Below, piece by piece: positions 1-9,272 of a stretch of 64,000 nucleotides of DNA. The position numbers and the translations under genes were made by a program. Every line of letters begins with the position of its first letter. Within the stretch, counting starts at the first letter, position 1. Location of the stretch: positions 1 to 64,000 of the forward strand of contig NZ_FCOJ02000009.1 in assembly GCF_001545035.1 (NCBI RefSeq), given 5' to 3'. Source of the DNA: Caballeronia glebae. GTDB taxonomy: Bacteria; Pseudomonadota; Gammaproteobacteria; Burkholderiales; Burkholderiaceae. Under the pieces are notes generated by a model. It did not search any database and was not told the DNA's origin. It was given only the letters and a program-made list of their open reading frames with translations.

Positions 1-83
1 AAGCAACATTCTCAGCTAAACCTCCACCGCCTCCAAATCCCCGCCTCGCCCCGAACACCAGTTTCGACCATAACTCCCTGAAG

Positions 84-102
84 GATGTGCCTGAGGCACA
101 TC
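84..102. promoter_or_regulatory. 19-bp perfect palindrome upstream of otnK
   Basis: Two 9-base arms, GATGTGCCT and AGGCACATC, flank a single G. No T-run follows, so it reads more like an operator than a terminator. It lies about 200 bases before otnK. The rest of positions 1-295 shows no convincing gene. Which regulator would bind is unknown. Confidence 0.35.
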
Positions 103-295
103 ATTTATTGGCAAGATTGTTCTAGAAAAAGAAGTTTCTTCGACGCCCACCCCCACCGTTCGCGAGCCTCAGCGCTCTGTCGGTTTCGTAACGGCGTTTC
201 GAGGCAACGAACCGCTCGGGCAGCCCGATGCATCAAGGCTAGGGCGCTGTCTGTCGACGGTTAAAGTACGCTCTCGCGGTTAAGCAACTTTCAAA

Positions 296-1585
296 ATGGA
301 TGAGCGAATGGAGAAGAGCAACGTCGCATTTTTGGGCTGTATCGCTGACGACTTTACCGGCGCGACCGATCTCGCCAACATGCTCGTGCGCGGCGGCATG
401 CGTACGGTACAGACCATCGGCGTGCCGGCGGCGGACGCGCGCATCGAGGCGGACGCGCTCGTCGTCGCGCTGAAGTCGCGCACCATTTCCGCCGATGACG
501 CCGTGCGCCAGTCGCTCGACGCGCTCGCATGGCTGCGCGCGCAGGGCTGCCGCCAGTTCTTCTTCAAGTATTGCTCGACCTTCGATTCGACCGACGAGGG
601 CAACATCGGCCCGGTCGCGGATGCGCTGCTGGACGCGCTGAAGGACGATTTCACGATCGCCTGCCCCGCATTCCCCGAGAACGGCCGCACGATCTTTCGC
701 GGCAACCTGTTCGTCGGCGACGTGCTGCTGAACGAATCGGGCATGGAGAATCATCCGCTCACGCCGATGACCGATCCGAACCTCGTGCGCGTGTTGCAGC
801 GCCAGACGAAATCGAAAGTGGGCCTGATCCGTTACGACACGATCGCAAAAGGCGCCGACGCGATCCGCGCGCGTATCGGCGAGTTGCAGAAAGACGGCGT
901 GCGCCTCGCGATCGCCGACGCCGTGTCCGACGCCGATCTCCACGTGCTCGGCGATGCGTGCCGCGATCTCGCGCTGATCACGGGCGGCTCGGGCATCGCG
1001 CTGGGACTGCCGCAGAACTTCCGCGCGGCGAATTTGCTCGCGCATGCGGAACACGCCGCCGATCTGCCGAAACTGGAGGGCAAGTCGGTCGTCCTGGCGG
1101 GCAGCGCATCGAAGGCGACGAACGCGCAGGTCGCGCACTGGCGTGAATCGAAGCCGAGCTTCCGGATCGATCCGATGGCGCTTTCGTGCGGCGAGCCGGT
1201 GGTGCAGAGCGCCGTCGAATTTGCGCGCGAACACGACGAGCCGGTGCTCATCTACGCGACATCATCGCCCGATGAAGTGAAGGCGGTGCAGAAGGAACTG
1301 GGCGTCGAAAAGGCGGGGCATCTGGTCGAGGACGCGCTCGCCTCCATCGCGCGCGCGTTGCGCGACGACGGCTACACGAGGTTCGTGGTCGCGGGCGGCG
1401 AGACGTCGGGCGCGGTCGTGCAGGCGCTCGACGTGCGTTCCTTGCGCATCGGACCGCAGATCGATCCAGGCGTGCCGGCGACGCAATCGATCGGTGCGAA
1501 TGCGGGCGAAGCGCTGGGTCTCGCGCTCAAGTCCGGCAATTTCGGCGCGACCGATTTCTTCGAGAAGGCGCTGAAGGCACTGTGA
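296..1585 (+). CDS. otnK: 3-oxo-tetronate kinase (four-carbon acid sugar kinase, DUF1537)
   Basis: The 429-residue product matches the OtnK/DUF1537 family in length and layout. The N-terminal substrate domain opens with GCIADDFTGATD (about residues 13-24), the family hallmark, and the C-terminal nucleotide-binding domain has the glycine-rich AGGETSGAVVQAL near residue 365. OtnK enzymes phosphorylate 3-oxo-tetronate made from threonate or erythronate, and OtnC then decarboxylates the phosphate to dihydroxyacetone phosphate. The next gene is otnC, overlapping its stop, which supports the call. The usual 3-hydroxyisobutyrate-type dehydrogenase partner is not adjacent; a family member lies at 5518-6444 on the other strand. 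The start is uncertain: 296 has no clear ribosome site, and ATG 308 is an alternative. Confidence 0.85.
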   Translation: MDERMEKSNVAFLGCIADDFTGATDLANMLVRGGMRTVQTIGVPAADARIEADALVVALKSRTISADDAVRQSLDALAWLRAQGCRQFFFKYCSTFDSTDEGNIGPVADALLDALKDDFTIACPAFPENGRTIFRGNLFVGDVLLNESGMENHPLTPMTDPNLVRVLQRQTKSKVGLIRYDTIAKGADAIRARIGELQKDGVRLAIADAVSDADLHVLGDACRDLALITGGSGIALGLPQNFRAANLLAHAEHAADLPKLEGKSVVLAGSASKATNAQVAHWRESKPSFRIDPMALSCGEPVVQSAVEFAREHDEPVLIYATSSPDEVKAVQKELGVEKAGHLVEDALASIARALRDDGYTRFVVAGGETSGAVVQALDVRSLRIGPQIDPGVPATQSIGANAGEALGLALKSGNFGATDFFEKALKAL

Positions 1586-2226
1586 TGGCATCGACCGAAA
1601 ATTCCATTCGCGAAGAGATCTGCCTGACCGGCAAGAGCCTCTACGAGCGTCGCTATACGGTGGGCAGCGCGGGCAACATCAGCGCGCGCCTGGAAGACGG
1701 CTGGCTGATCACCCCGACCGACGCGTGCCTTGGCCGCCTCGATCCGAACGACATCGCGAAGGTGGATCTCGAGGGCAATCATGTGTGGGGCGGACGGCCG
1801 TCGAAGACGCTGGCGCTACATCGCCGTATCTACGAGAGCAATGCTGAAGCGCGTGGCGTGGTGCATACGCATTCGACGCATCTGGTCGCGCTGACGCTCG
1901 CGGGCGTCTGGAAAAACGACGATGTCTTGCCGCCGATCACGCCGTACTACGTGATGAAGGTTGGACATGTTCCGTTGATTGCGTATCGCCGACCGGGCGA
2001 TGCGGCGGTGGCGGAGGAAGTGGCGGCATTGGCGTCGAGCGTGCGTGCGGTGTTGCTGGAGCGACTTGGCCCGGTGGTGTGGGAGAAATCGGTGTCGCAC
2101 GCATCGTATGCGTTGGAGGAGTTGGAAGAGACGGCCCGCCTTTATCTGTCGACGTCGCCGCGCGCAGAGCCCTTGTCCGATGTCGCAATCAAGGAACTAT
2201 GCGCGACCTTCGGCGCTCGCTGGTAG
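1585..2226 (+). CDS. otnC: 3-oxo-tetronate 4-phosphate decarboxylase (class II aldolase/adducin family)
   Basis: The 213-residue protein belongs to the zinc-dependent class II aldolase/adducin family. Visible marks are the phosphate-binding GSAGNISAR near residue 28, the metal-ligand run HTHSTH near residue 92, and a further histidine in KSVSHASYALEELEE. OtnC decarboxylates 3-oxo-tetronate 4-phosphate to dihydroxyacetone phosphate. The ATG at 1585 overlaps the otnK stop codon, so the two are translationally coupled; a GTG at 1582 is in frame just before it. An L-fuculose-phosphate-type aldolase would look similar, but the otnK neighbour decides the assignment. Confidence 0.82.
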   Translation: MASTENSIREEICLTGKSLYERRYTVGSAGNISARLEDGWLITPTDACLGRLDPNDIAKVDLEGNHVWGGRPSKTLALHRRIYESNAEARGVVHTHSTHLVALTLAGVWKNDDVLPPITPYYVMKVGHVPLIAYRRPGDAAVAEEVAALASSVRAVLLERLGPVVWEKSVSHASYALEELEETARLYLSTSPRAEPLSDVAIKELCATFGARW

Positions 2227-2408
2227 ACGTTCCGGTATTCCAGCATGAGGCAAAGGGCCACGGTTGACTTATTGGGGTGGCTCCAATTCACAGTTCCGTT
2301 GGCAAAAGCATCAAGCGTAGGATCGCGTTCGTCTTTCTACGGACCTACCGCGCAACGTCTTTGTTGCTGCCAGGGGTCGATCAAAACGAACGCAGATGGA
2401 TGACGCGT

Positions 2409-2432
2409 CCGGAATGTCGCTCAACATTCCGG
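2409..2432. terminator. Hairpin between two converging transcription units
   Basis: CCGGAATGT, a six-base loop and ACATTCCGG make a perfect 9-bp stem 20 bases beyond the stop of the minus-strand oxidoreductase gene and about 180 bases beyond otnC. There is no strong T-tract, so the intrinsic terminator call is tentative. Confidence 0.4.
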
Positions 2433-2451
2433 CGCTTATACTGTGCGATAT

Positions 2452-3792
2452 TTATTTCTGAAAGAGTTCTTCCATCTCCTTGCGCACGCGATATGCCGGT
2501 TGTTCAGCGTCGATGACGACATCGTCCCATGTCAAAGACTGGTCCTTGGCCACGTCTCGACGCAGCTTCAGCCCGTGTGCGAGACCAAGAGGCAAGCTTC
2601 CGACCCGAAGCGACTCTTTGGCTGGAAAGAGTTTGCCAAAGACTGTGTAGCCCCCTTCACCGTCAAGCAGTTCGCCAACCTTTAGATCTCGTTTTGCCGT
2701 GGCAACGACGTCTGCATTGAAATACTGACCTACACCAGTGGGCTCTCGACGCAAACCCACGCTGGCCACGGATATGCCGAGTTCAAGCCCAATCAAGTGC
2801 CATTTCTTGTACTGCACCATACAGCGGCCGTCGGGATCAGTGAACACCTGGTATTCCTTGAAGCACCGCTGGATGTAGTCGTTGGGTGCTTCGACACAAA
2901 CCCACACGCCCTTGCGGATATCGTATCCCACGGAGGTACCGTCGGTGTTTAATGAGGACACTACATCCACCACGCCCTTAGCGGACAATACACCGCCCTC
3001 GGACTTAAGGCGCATTACCGTAGGTATCTGCTCGACTGAAGCAGGCGCGAAAGTAATGCCTTCAGCCTGCACCTGGAGACCGGTGGCATTTGCAATAGCA
3101 GTGCTTTCGATAGCCGGTTTCGAACCATCGAGAAAAGCATTGAACATCTTCGGGTTCATCCCACCGATGCGAGCTTGCTCTGCTGTAACGCCCCAGTGGT
3201 CCCATACCGTATCGGGCGTCGATTCGCGGAATTTCGGAAGCCATTTGTGGCCGCGCCCTGCTGCAATAATCGGGAAACCACACGTCTTCGCCCAATCGAC
3301 CAGCTCGCAGGCCAAACCGGGCTGGTCACCGTAGGCAAGCGAGTACACGACACCAGCCTCGCGTGCACGGTGGGCTAGCAAGGGCCCGCAGAAGGCATCT
3401 GCCTCAACGGTCACGTTGATAACATGCTTGCCTTGTTTGAACGCGGCTAAGCAGTGGTCGACTGCGGCAATGGGATTGCCCGTGCACTCGATAATGATAT
3501 CGACGCCAGGATGAGCCACCAGAGCTTGCCAGTCGTCACCGACGTGGGTCGTTCCGGAGCGGACCGCGTCGTCGAGCGACGATGCTTGCGCACGATCCGC
3601 CTCCCAGCCGACGCGCGTCAAGGCCGCATGGGCGTTTGTTGGCGATAAATCCGCTATGCCGACCATGTGTACGCCCGGTGTTCGTGGAACTTGTGCTAGG
3701 TACATCGAGCCGAATTTTCCTGCACCGATGAGACCTACACGAATCGGGTTGCCCTGCTCAGCGCGTGCGAGCAATTGAGAGTAGAAGTTCAT
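2452..3792 (-). CDS. NAD(P)-dependent oxidoreductase with C-terminal SAF domain (homoserine-dehydrogenase-like)
   Basis: The 446-residue protein starts with a Rossmann nucleotide-binding loop, VGLIGAGKFGSMYLA (residues 19-33), followed by a homoserine-dehydrogenase/Gfo-like fold. It ends in a SAF-type domain (about residues 350-440, ATAKRDLKVGE through LKLRRDVAKDQ). Proteins of this architecture are common in proteobacterial sugar-acid clusters, but the substrate is usually unknown. It is the last gene of a minus-strand run with an IlvD/Edd dehydratase and two dehydrogenases, so a role in oxidising or epimerising a branched or hydroxylated acid is inferred. AAGGAA lies 8 bases before the ATG at 3792. 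Confidence 0.7.
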   Translation of the reverse strand: MNFYSQLLARAEQGNPIRVGLIGAGKFGSMYLAQVPRTPGVHMVGIADLSPTNAHAALTRVGWEADRAQASSLDDAVRSGTTHVGDDWQALVAHPGVDIIIECTGNPIAAVDHCLAAFKQGKHVINVTVEADAFCGPLLAHRAREAGVVYSLAYGDQPGLACELVDWAKTCGFPIIAAGRGHKWLPKFRESTPDTVWDHWGVTAEQARIGGMNPKMFNAFLDGSKPAIESTAIANATGLQVQAEGITFAPASVEQIPTVMRLKSEGGVLSAKGVVDVVSSLNTDGTSVGYDIRKGVWVCVEAPNDYIQRCFKEYQVFTDPDGRCMVQYKKWHLIGLELGISVASVGLRREPTGVGQYFNADVVATAKRDLKVGELLDGEGGYTVFGKLFPAKESLRVGSLPLGLAHGLKLRRDVAKDQSLTWDDVVIDAEQPAYRVRKEMEELFQK

Positions 3793-3821
3793 GACTTTTT
3801 GTTCCTTTGAAGACGAGAAAG

Positions 3822-5516
3822 TCAGCTACGAGCCTGGGCGAGGAAGTCGAGATCACAGCCCTCTGGCGCTTGCGTGACCGTGCGTTGATAGAGTTCCTGA
3901 TACCCGCCGCGCTTTTTCGGGAGCGGCTTACGCTCTTCCAGGCGCCGCGCGACCTCCGCCGGATCGACGAGCAAATCGATCGTCTTTTTTGACACTGAGA
4001 GTCGAATCCGATCACCGTTGCGAACGGCTTCTAATGGGCCTCCGGCTGCCGCTTCAGGAGAGACGTGCAAAACAATTGTTCCGTAGGCCGTACCGCTCAT
4101 GCGTGCATCTGAGATGCGCACCATGTCTTTGACGCCAGCCTTGGCAAGCTTCGACGGGATAGGCAGGTAGCCGGCTTCTGGCATTCCAGCAGCCAGGGGC
4201 CCAGCATTCTTCAATACCAAGATGTCATCCGCGGTGACGTCGAGGTCAGGCGAATCCACTCGCGCTGACAAATCTTCGAGGCCTTCGAACACTACAGCCC
4301 TGCCTTCCTTCTCGAAAAGAGCGGGAGTCGCAGCTGCGCGTTTGAAGATTGCGCCCTCAGGTGCAAGGCTACCGTGTAGTGAGATAAGCCCACCTACATT
4401 GCTCACAGGATCCGTGAAGGGGCGGATGATTTTCCGGTCAACCCATCCAGCGCGCTCATTCAGCCGTTCTCTAAGAGTCCGGCCGTCAATTGTCAAGCAG
4501 TCGAGATTCAACAATGGACGCAGCTCTCGCAGCACCGCCCCCATACCTCCGGCTGCGTGAAAATCTTCCATGTAGCCCTCGCCGACAGGTTTGAGGTCGA
4601 CCAGAACCGGAGTTTCGTCCGAAATATCGTTCAGACGTTGCGGGCTGATACGAATACCCAGTCGGCCAGCCACCGCCGTAAGGTGAATAATGGCGTTAGT
4701 CGAGCCGCCCAACGCCATCAGCACGCGGAAGGCGTTTTCAACCGATTGTTCAGTGATAACCTGCGACGGCAGGATGGGCGAACGCGCAAGGCGGACTGCG
4801 GCCTTACCGCTCTCTTCGGCAGCAACCAAACGTTGGGAATCGACTGCAGGTATCGCTGCAGTTCCCGGCAGGGACATACCCAAAGCCTCAGCGATGCACG
4901 CCATCGTACTTGCTGTGCCCATGACCGCGCAGGTACCGGCGGTAGTGGCGAGACGCGTTTCTACGATCTGGATCTCGGTCGAATCAATCTCACCGGCGCG
5001 AAACTTACCCCAGAAGCGGCGACAATCTGTACACGCGCCCAGTCGCTCTCCCTTGTGACGGCCCGTTGACATTGGGCCGGTAACCAGTTGGATTGCAGGA
5101 CGGTTGGCCGAGGCGGCGCCCATAAGTTGAGCGGGAACGGTCTTGTCGCATCCGCCGATCAGCACAACCGCATCCATAGGCTGCGCTCGCACCATCTCTT
5201 CGACGTCCATCGACATCAGATTACGGTACACCATGCTGGTCGGGTTGAGAAACACCTCGCCCAGCGATACGGTAGGGAACATACGAGGTAGACCGCCCGC
5301 CGCAAGTACACCCCGTGAAACAGCTTCTACGAGTTGAGGCATGTAGCGATGGCAGTTGTTGAAGTCGCTGGGCGACGCAGCAATGCCGATCACGGGGCGC
5401 GAAAGAAGTTCTGACGAAATGCCCATCGAGTGCGCCATCGAGCGTCGCAGGTAACGAGCAAAGTCGCGGTCGCCGTAGTTGGTCAGGCCATTGTCGAGGC
5501 CAAGTGTCTCAGCCAT
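3822..5516 (-). CDS. IlvD/Edd family sugar-acid dehydratase
   Basis: The 564-residue product is a full-length member of the dihydroxyacid/6-phosphogluconate/aldonate dehydratase family. Three conserved iron-sulphur cysteines are visible: C55 (FNNCHRY), C123 (GGCDKTVPAQ) and C196 (AGTCAVMGTAS). The ATG at 5516 is chosen because upstream codons would run into the preceding gene, whose stop is at 5518-5520. In this context it probably removes water from an aldonic acid (arabonate/xylonate type) to give a 2-keto-3-deoxy acid. It could instead serve in branched-chain amino acid synthesis, but its neighbours are catabolic. Exact substrate not determinable here. Confidence 0.82.
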   Translation of the reverse strand: MAETLGLDNGLTNYGDRDFARYLRRSMAHSMGISSELLSRPVIGIAASPSDFNNCHRYMPQLVEAVSRGVLAAGGLPRMFPTVSLGEVFLNPTSMVYRNLMSMDVEEMVRAQPMDAVVLIGGCDKTVPAQLMGAASANRPAIQLVTGPMSTGRHKGERLGACTDCRRFWGKFRAGEIDSTEIQIVETRLATTAGTCAVMGTASTMACIAEALGMSLPGTAAIPAVDSQRLVAAEESGKAAVRLARSPILPSQVITEQSVENAFRVLMALGGSTNAIIHLTAVAGRLGIRISPQRLNDISDETPVLVDLKPVGEGYMEDFHAAGGMGAVLRELRPLLNLDCLTIDGRTLRERLNERAGWVDRKIIRPFTDPVSNVGGLISLHGSLAPEGAIFKRAAATPALFEKEGRAVVFEGLEDLSARVDSPDLDVTADDILVLKNAGPLAAGMPEAGYLPIPSKLAKAGVKDMVRISDARMSGTAYGTIVLHVSPEAAAGGPLEAVRNGDRIRLSVSKKTIDLLVDPAEVARRLEERKPLPKKRGGYQELYQRTVTQAPEGCDLDFLAQARS

Positions 5517-5517
5517 C

Positions 5518-6444
5518 TTATTTCTCCAAGTGAGAAGCTGCGGCACTGAACTGCACGCCCAGCATGTCTTCAAAAAGTCGAGTCATTGAACCCTTGTCGC
5601 TGGCTCCGTTGCCTGCCAGAAGGCTCATCTGGTAGGTTGATGTGGCTGCCGCAAGCACGGGCATTGGGATGCAATGACGTGCACCCAATTCCGCCGCGCT
5701 GACAAGGTCTTTGTACGCCGCTTGGAGCGGGTAGCCATCGCTGAAGTGGCGGTTCAAGATACGAGGCAGAAAGAACTCTGATGCATAACTTCGTCCCGTA
5801 CCGCTGTTGATGACCGACGCGATTTTTTCCGGATCAAGTCCCATACGTCGCGACATTGGGAGGATTTCCGCAAGCGCCGCACAGTTGATATCGAAGAGCA
5901 ACTGATTGACCAGTTTTGTCAGCTGGCCACTGCCCGCTTCCCCCATGTAAAGGATGTTATTGCCCATGCGCGCAAGCCACGGCCTTACAGTTTCGAAAAC
6001 CTCAGGCGAGCCGCCACACATAATGGTCAATGAACCGTCTTCGGCGCGCGATTGCATGCCAGAAACGGGGGCATCGAGAAAGAATATGCCTGCGGACGCT
6101 AGGCGGGAATGGATATCCAGAGTCGCGCCATGCTCCATCGTGCTGGTATCCACGACAATCGAGCCGGGTCGCAGCTGACTCGCAAGCCCTCCATTACTGA
6201 AAAGCACATCGAGGACGGCTGCAGTGCCAGGCAGGCTCAGGAAGACGATCTTGGCCTCTGCGAGACCGTCGAGCGAATCAACAGTTGTCGCACCTGCAGC
6301 CCGTAGATCAGCATAGGCATCTTCAACTTTTGAAGTCGCGCGCAATTCGGTATCCGCGCTGAGAAGGCGCAGGGCCATCGGCTTACCCATTTGGCCGAGA
6401 CCCACAAAGCCCACGATCGTTCGATCAGACTCTTTGGATGTCAT
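5518..6444 (-). CDS. NAD(P)-dependent oxidoreductase, 3-hydroxyisobutyrate dehydrogenase family
   Basis: The 308-residue protein has the family's N-terminal NAD(P)-binding signature GFVGLGQMGKPMALRLL (residues 12-28) and the catalytic-lysine segment LTKLVNQLL near residue 178. Relatives include tartronate semialdehyde reductase, L-threonate dehydrogenase and 3-hydroxyisobutyrate dehydrogenase. AAGGA precedes the ATG at 6444. Only one base separates it from the dehydratase, so the two are co-transcribed. Besides the local pathway, it could supply the missing dehydrogenase step for otnK/otnC. Confidence 0.8.
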   Translation of the reverse strand: MTSKESDRTIVGFVGLGQMGKPMALRLLSADTELRATSKVEDAYADLRAAGATTVDSLDGLAEAKIVFLSLPGTAAVLDVLFSNGGLASQLRPGSIVVDTSTMEHGATLDIHSRLASAGIFFLDAPVSGMQSRAEDGSLTIMCGGSPEVFETVRPWLARMGNNILYMGEAGSGQLTKLVNQLLFDINCAALAEILPMSRRMGLDPEKIASVINSGTGRSYASEFFLPRILNRHFSDGYPLQAAYKDLVSAAELGARHCIPMPVLAAATSTYQMSLLAGNGASDKGSMTRLFEDMLGVQFSAAASHLEK

Positions 6445-6510
6445 AGTTCAATCCTTTGGGAGGTTTCATTTGGAGGCAAGCAACAAACCGGAAGTGGTCG
6501 AAGCGGACGT

Positions 6511-7539
6511 TCACAGATCGCTACTCGCTCGCAGGTTCTCCAGTGCCTGAAGGCGCGGCTTATTTACGATATTGGCAGGCACTCCGCGTACGAAAGCCGC
6601 AATGTTATCCATTAGTTGATCTGCCAAGGTTTGAATAGCCTCCTCACTTGCCCACGCGACGTGAGGAGTTAGGATAAAGCTGGGGTGATCAAGTACTTCG
6701 TGCAGCGGATTGCTAACTGGAAGCGGCTCTTCGGTAACCACGTCGAACCCTGCTCCCGAGATCGTGTTGGATTTGAGTGCTCTGACCAAGGCGCCTTCGT
6801 TGACCAGACCGCCCCGCGCTGTGTTAATCAACAGTGGTTTGCGCTTCATCGTCGCGAATTCTGCATCGCTGATAAGGTCGCGTGTCTCGCTGTTGAGTGG
6901 ACAGTGGAGCGTGATGATGTCAGACTCCTCAAGGACCCTCTCGAAGGGGGTGTAGAGCATTCCCATGTCATTTCGACCCTTGAAAGCTGCGAACAGGACA
7001 TTTAGTCCAAGCGATCTTCCAATGGCGGCAGTCGCCTTTCCTAGGACCCCATCCCCAATGATGCCGAGCGTGGACCCAGCCAAATCCTTGATCGGGTAAT
7101 CAAAAAAGCAGAACTGCCCAGACTCCTGCCAGCGACCCGCTTGCACAGCTCTTCGGTATGCGACCAAACTTCGACGAAGTGCGAAGATCAAGGCAAAGGT
7201 ATGTTCCGGAACGGTATGGCCCGCATACTCTCGCACGTTGCATACTGTTATTCCGAGTTCATTGCACGTCGCAAGATCCACATTGTCGGACCCGGTCGCG
7301 GCTATCGCGACCAGCCTCAATTTTTTCGCATGTGTGAGCGCCTCGGCGCTCAATCTCACTTTGTTCGTAATGACGATATCCGCGTCGCGAATGCGGTCCA
7401 ATAACTGATCCGGAGTCGTGGAGTCGAAAACCTCTAAGACGTGAGCGAAGGGTAGTTCCTTAAGATTAGTCGAGGCTGGGATAGTCGAGCGGTCAAGGAA
7501 CACTACTTTAAGTAAAGCTGATTCAGAATGCATGTTCAT
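6511..7539 (-). CDS. D-isomer-specific 2-hydroxyacid dehydrogenase
   Basis: The 342-residue protein shows the D-2-hydroxyacid dehydrogenase plan. It has a NAD loop LGIIGDGVLGKA, in which the second glycine of the usual GxGxxG is followed by D-G-V-L-G. The catalytic trio is an Arg in NTARGGLVNEGAL, a Glu in DVVTEEPLP and a His in LTPHVAWAS. Closest functional classes are glycerate/hydroxypyruvate reductases. It lies 66 bases upstream of the reductase-dehydratase pair on the same strand and probably belongs to the same operon. An in-frame ATG two codons downstream (7533) is an alternative start. Confidence 0.8.
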   Translation of the reverse strand: MNMHSESALLKVVFLDRSTIPASTNLKELPFAHVLEVFDSTTPDQLLDRIRDADIVITNKVRLSAEALTHAKKLRLVAIAATGSDNVDLATCNELGITVCNVREYAGHTVPEHTFALIFALRRSLVAYRRAVQAGRWQESGQFCFFDYPIKDLAGSTLGIIGDGVLGKATAAIGRSLGLNVLFAAFKGRNDMGMLYTPFERVLEESDIITLHCPLNSETRDLISDAEFATMKRKPLLINTARGGLVNEGALVRALKSNTISGAGFDVVTEEPLPVSNPLHEVLDHPSFILTPHVAWASEEAIQTLADQLMDNIAAFVRGVPANIVNKPRLQALENLRASSDL

Positions 7540-7706
7540 TCCAAGTTCGATTCCGTTCAGGTATGCACACCGCCGCGAAATGCACGAAGTGGTCCACTTC
7601 GCGGCTTGACAGGCTATGTGAACGGAAAGTTGTGGGGGCTGCGGTGCCGCAGAGGTTCAAAAGTCCGTGCGGTTTGTGCCACGGCTCGACTCGGACACGC
7701 GGCGAC

Positions 7707-9020
7707 TTAGTCGTCGCCCGGTCCTTGCGCCAACTGCGCGCGAAAGACATCTTTGTCGAGTGCTTTTTCCCACTTCGCAACCACGATCGTCGCGATCCCG
7801 TTACCAATGACGTTGATGATCGCCCCTCCCTCAGAAATGAATCGATACACGCCAAGGACGAGAACCAGACCTGCGACGGGGATGCCAGGCACGGAACTTA
7901 AAGTAGCTGCGAGCACAATAAAAGCGCCCCCGCTAACGCTTGCAGCGCCCTTCGAAGTAAGAAGCAGAACGACCAAGAGGGTAATTTGATGTCCAAGGCT
8001 CAAAGCGCTGTCGGTAGCCTGCGCGATAAAGATCGCAAGGACCGTCATATTGATGCAGCTCCCGTCCAAATTGAACGAGTACCCTGCCGGGACAACCAGT
8101 CCGACGACAGACTTTTCGCATCCAAGCCGCTCGAGCTTCGCCATCAAGCGGGGCAGCGCGGACTCAGACGAGGAGGTTCCCAGAACGATCAGCAATTCCT
8201 CCCGTATATACCTCAGAAAGGAGAACAGGCTGAACCCAGCAAGCCGACAGACAAGGCCCAATACAACGATTACGAAAAACACGCCAGTGGTGTAATAGGT
8301 AAAGAGGAGTTGGCCATACGAAGCGAGCGAAACGACACCGTACTTGCCGATCGTAAATGCAATCGCCCCGAAAGCGCCAATCGGTGACACGTACATCACG
8401 ATCCGCACCATGTTGAAGAACGTATTCGCGCCCGCATCGATCACCGAAAGAAGTGGCTTTCCGCGCTCGCCGAGCATCTGCAAGCCGAACGCAAAGATGA
8501 TCGAAATGAACAGGACCTGGAGGATGTCGCCCTCTGCAAACGCGCCGAACACTGTCGATGGGATAATATGCGAGAGAAATCCCGTGACCGTCTGATCGTG
8601 GGCAGCTTTGGTGTAGGCCGCAATGGAAGAGACATCAAGCGTGCTCGGGTCAACATGCATCCCCGTACCAGGCTTCAGCAAGTTGACTGCGACCAAACCA
8701 ATTGCAAGCGCCAGGGTCGTCATTACCTCAAAATAGATCAATGCTTTCACGCCCACGCGACCAACGGCCTTGATGTCACTCATGCTCGCGATGCCATGCA
8801 CCACCGTGCAAAAGATGAGCGGCGCGACCATCAGTTTGATCAGTTTGAGGAAGTTGTCTCCGAGCGGCTTCATCGCTGTGCCGACCGACGGATAGAAATG
8901 TCCCAGTAGGATGCCGATGACTACCGCAATTAAGACCTGCACGTAGAGGTGACGATACCAGCGCTTGCGCGGCTGTATTACAGGATCGGGGGCAGACGAC
9001 ACTGGAGTAGAAATGGACAT
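7707..9020 (-). CDS. dctA: C4-dicarboxylate/H+ (Na+) symporter DctA
   Basis: The 437-residue membrane protein is a dicarboxylate/amino-acid:cation symporter. It carries the serine-rich [11 protein letters not shown] and the substrate/cation motif [18 protein letters not shown], and about eight hydrophobic segments are visible. The ATG at 9020 follows GGAGAC by about 7 bases, whereas an upstream ATG at 9035 lacks a good site. It probably imports succinate, fumarate, malate or a related acid for the neighbouring dehydrogenases. It lies 167 bases upstream of the 2-hydroxyacid dehydrogenase gene on the same strand. Confidence 0.83.
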   Translation of the reverse strand: MSISTPVSSAPDPVIQPRKRWYRHLYVQVLIAVVIGILLGHFYPSVGTAMKPLGDNFLKLIKLMVAPLIFCTVVHGIASMSDIKAVGRVGVKALIYFEVMTTLALAIGLVAVNLLKPGTGMHVDPSTLDVSSIAAYTKAAHDQTVTGFLSHIIPSTVFGAFAEGDILQVLFISIIFAFGLQMLGERGKPLLSVIDAGANTFFNMVRIVMYVSPIGAFGAIAFTIGKYGVVSLASYGQLLFTYYTTGVFFVIVVLGLVCRLAGFSLFSFLRYIREELLIVLGTSSSESALPRLMAKLERLGCEKSVVGLVVPAGYSFNLDGSCINMTVLAIFIAQATDSALSLGHQITLLVVLLLTSKGAASVSGGAFIVLAATLSSVPGIPVAGLVLVLGVYRFISEGGAIINVIGNGIATIVVAKWEKALDKDVFRAQLAQGPGDD

Positions 9021-9272
9021 AATTGTCTCCTTCATTAATGCTCAAGTAAGTGTGGGTCGGCTTATGCTCCGCTCGCCACTTCGGATGCTAATCAAGACTA
9101 TGAGCTCGTGGCCCACGTCTTGTTGGCAACAGATGAATTGATCCGCGCTGAAACGCTTGCGTCAGCGACGGATTCAACGTTATTTGACTACTGCACCGAA
9201 TGCCCCATCGTGATCGGCGGATCATAGCGTCGTGCCACAACGCGCATTGGGCAATCTTATGCTTGAGTTGTT

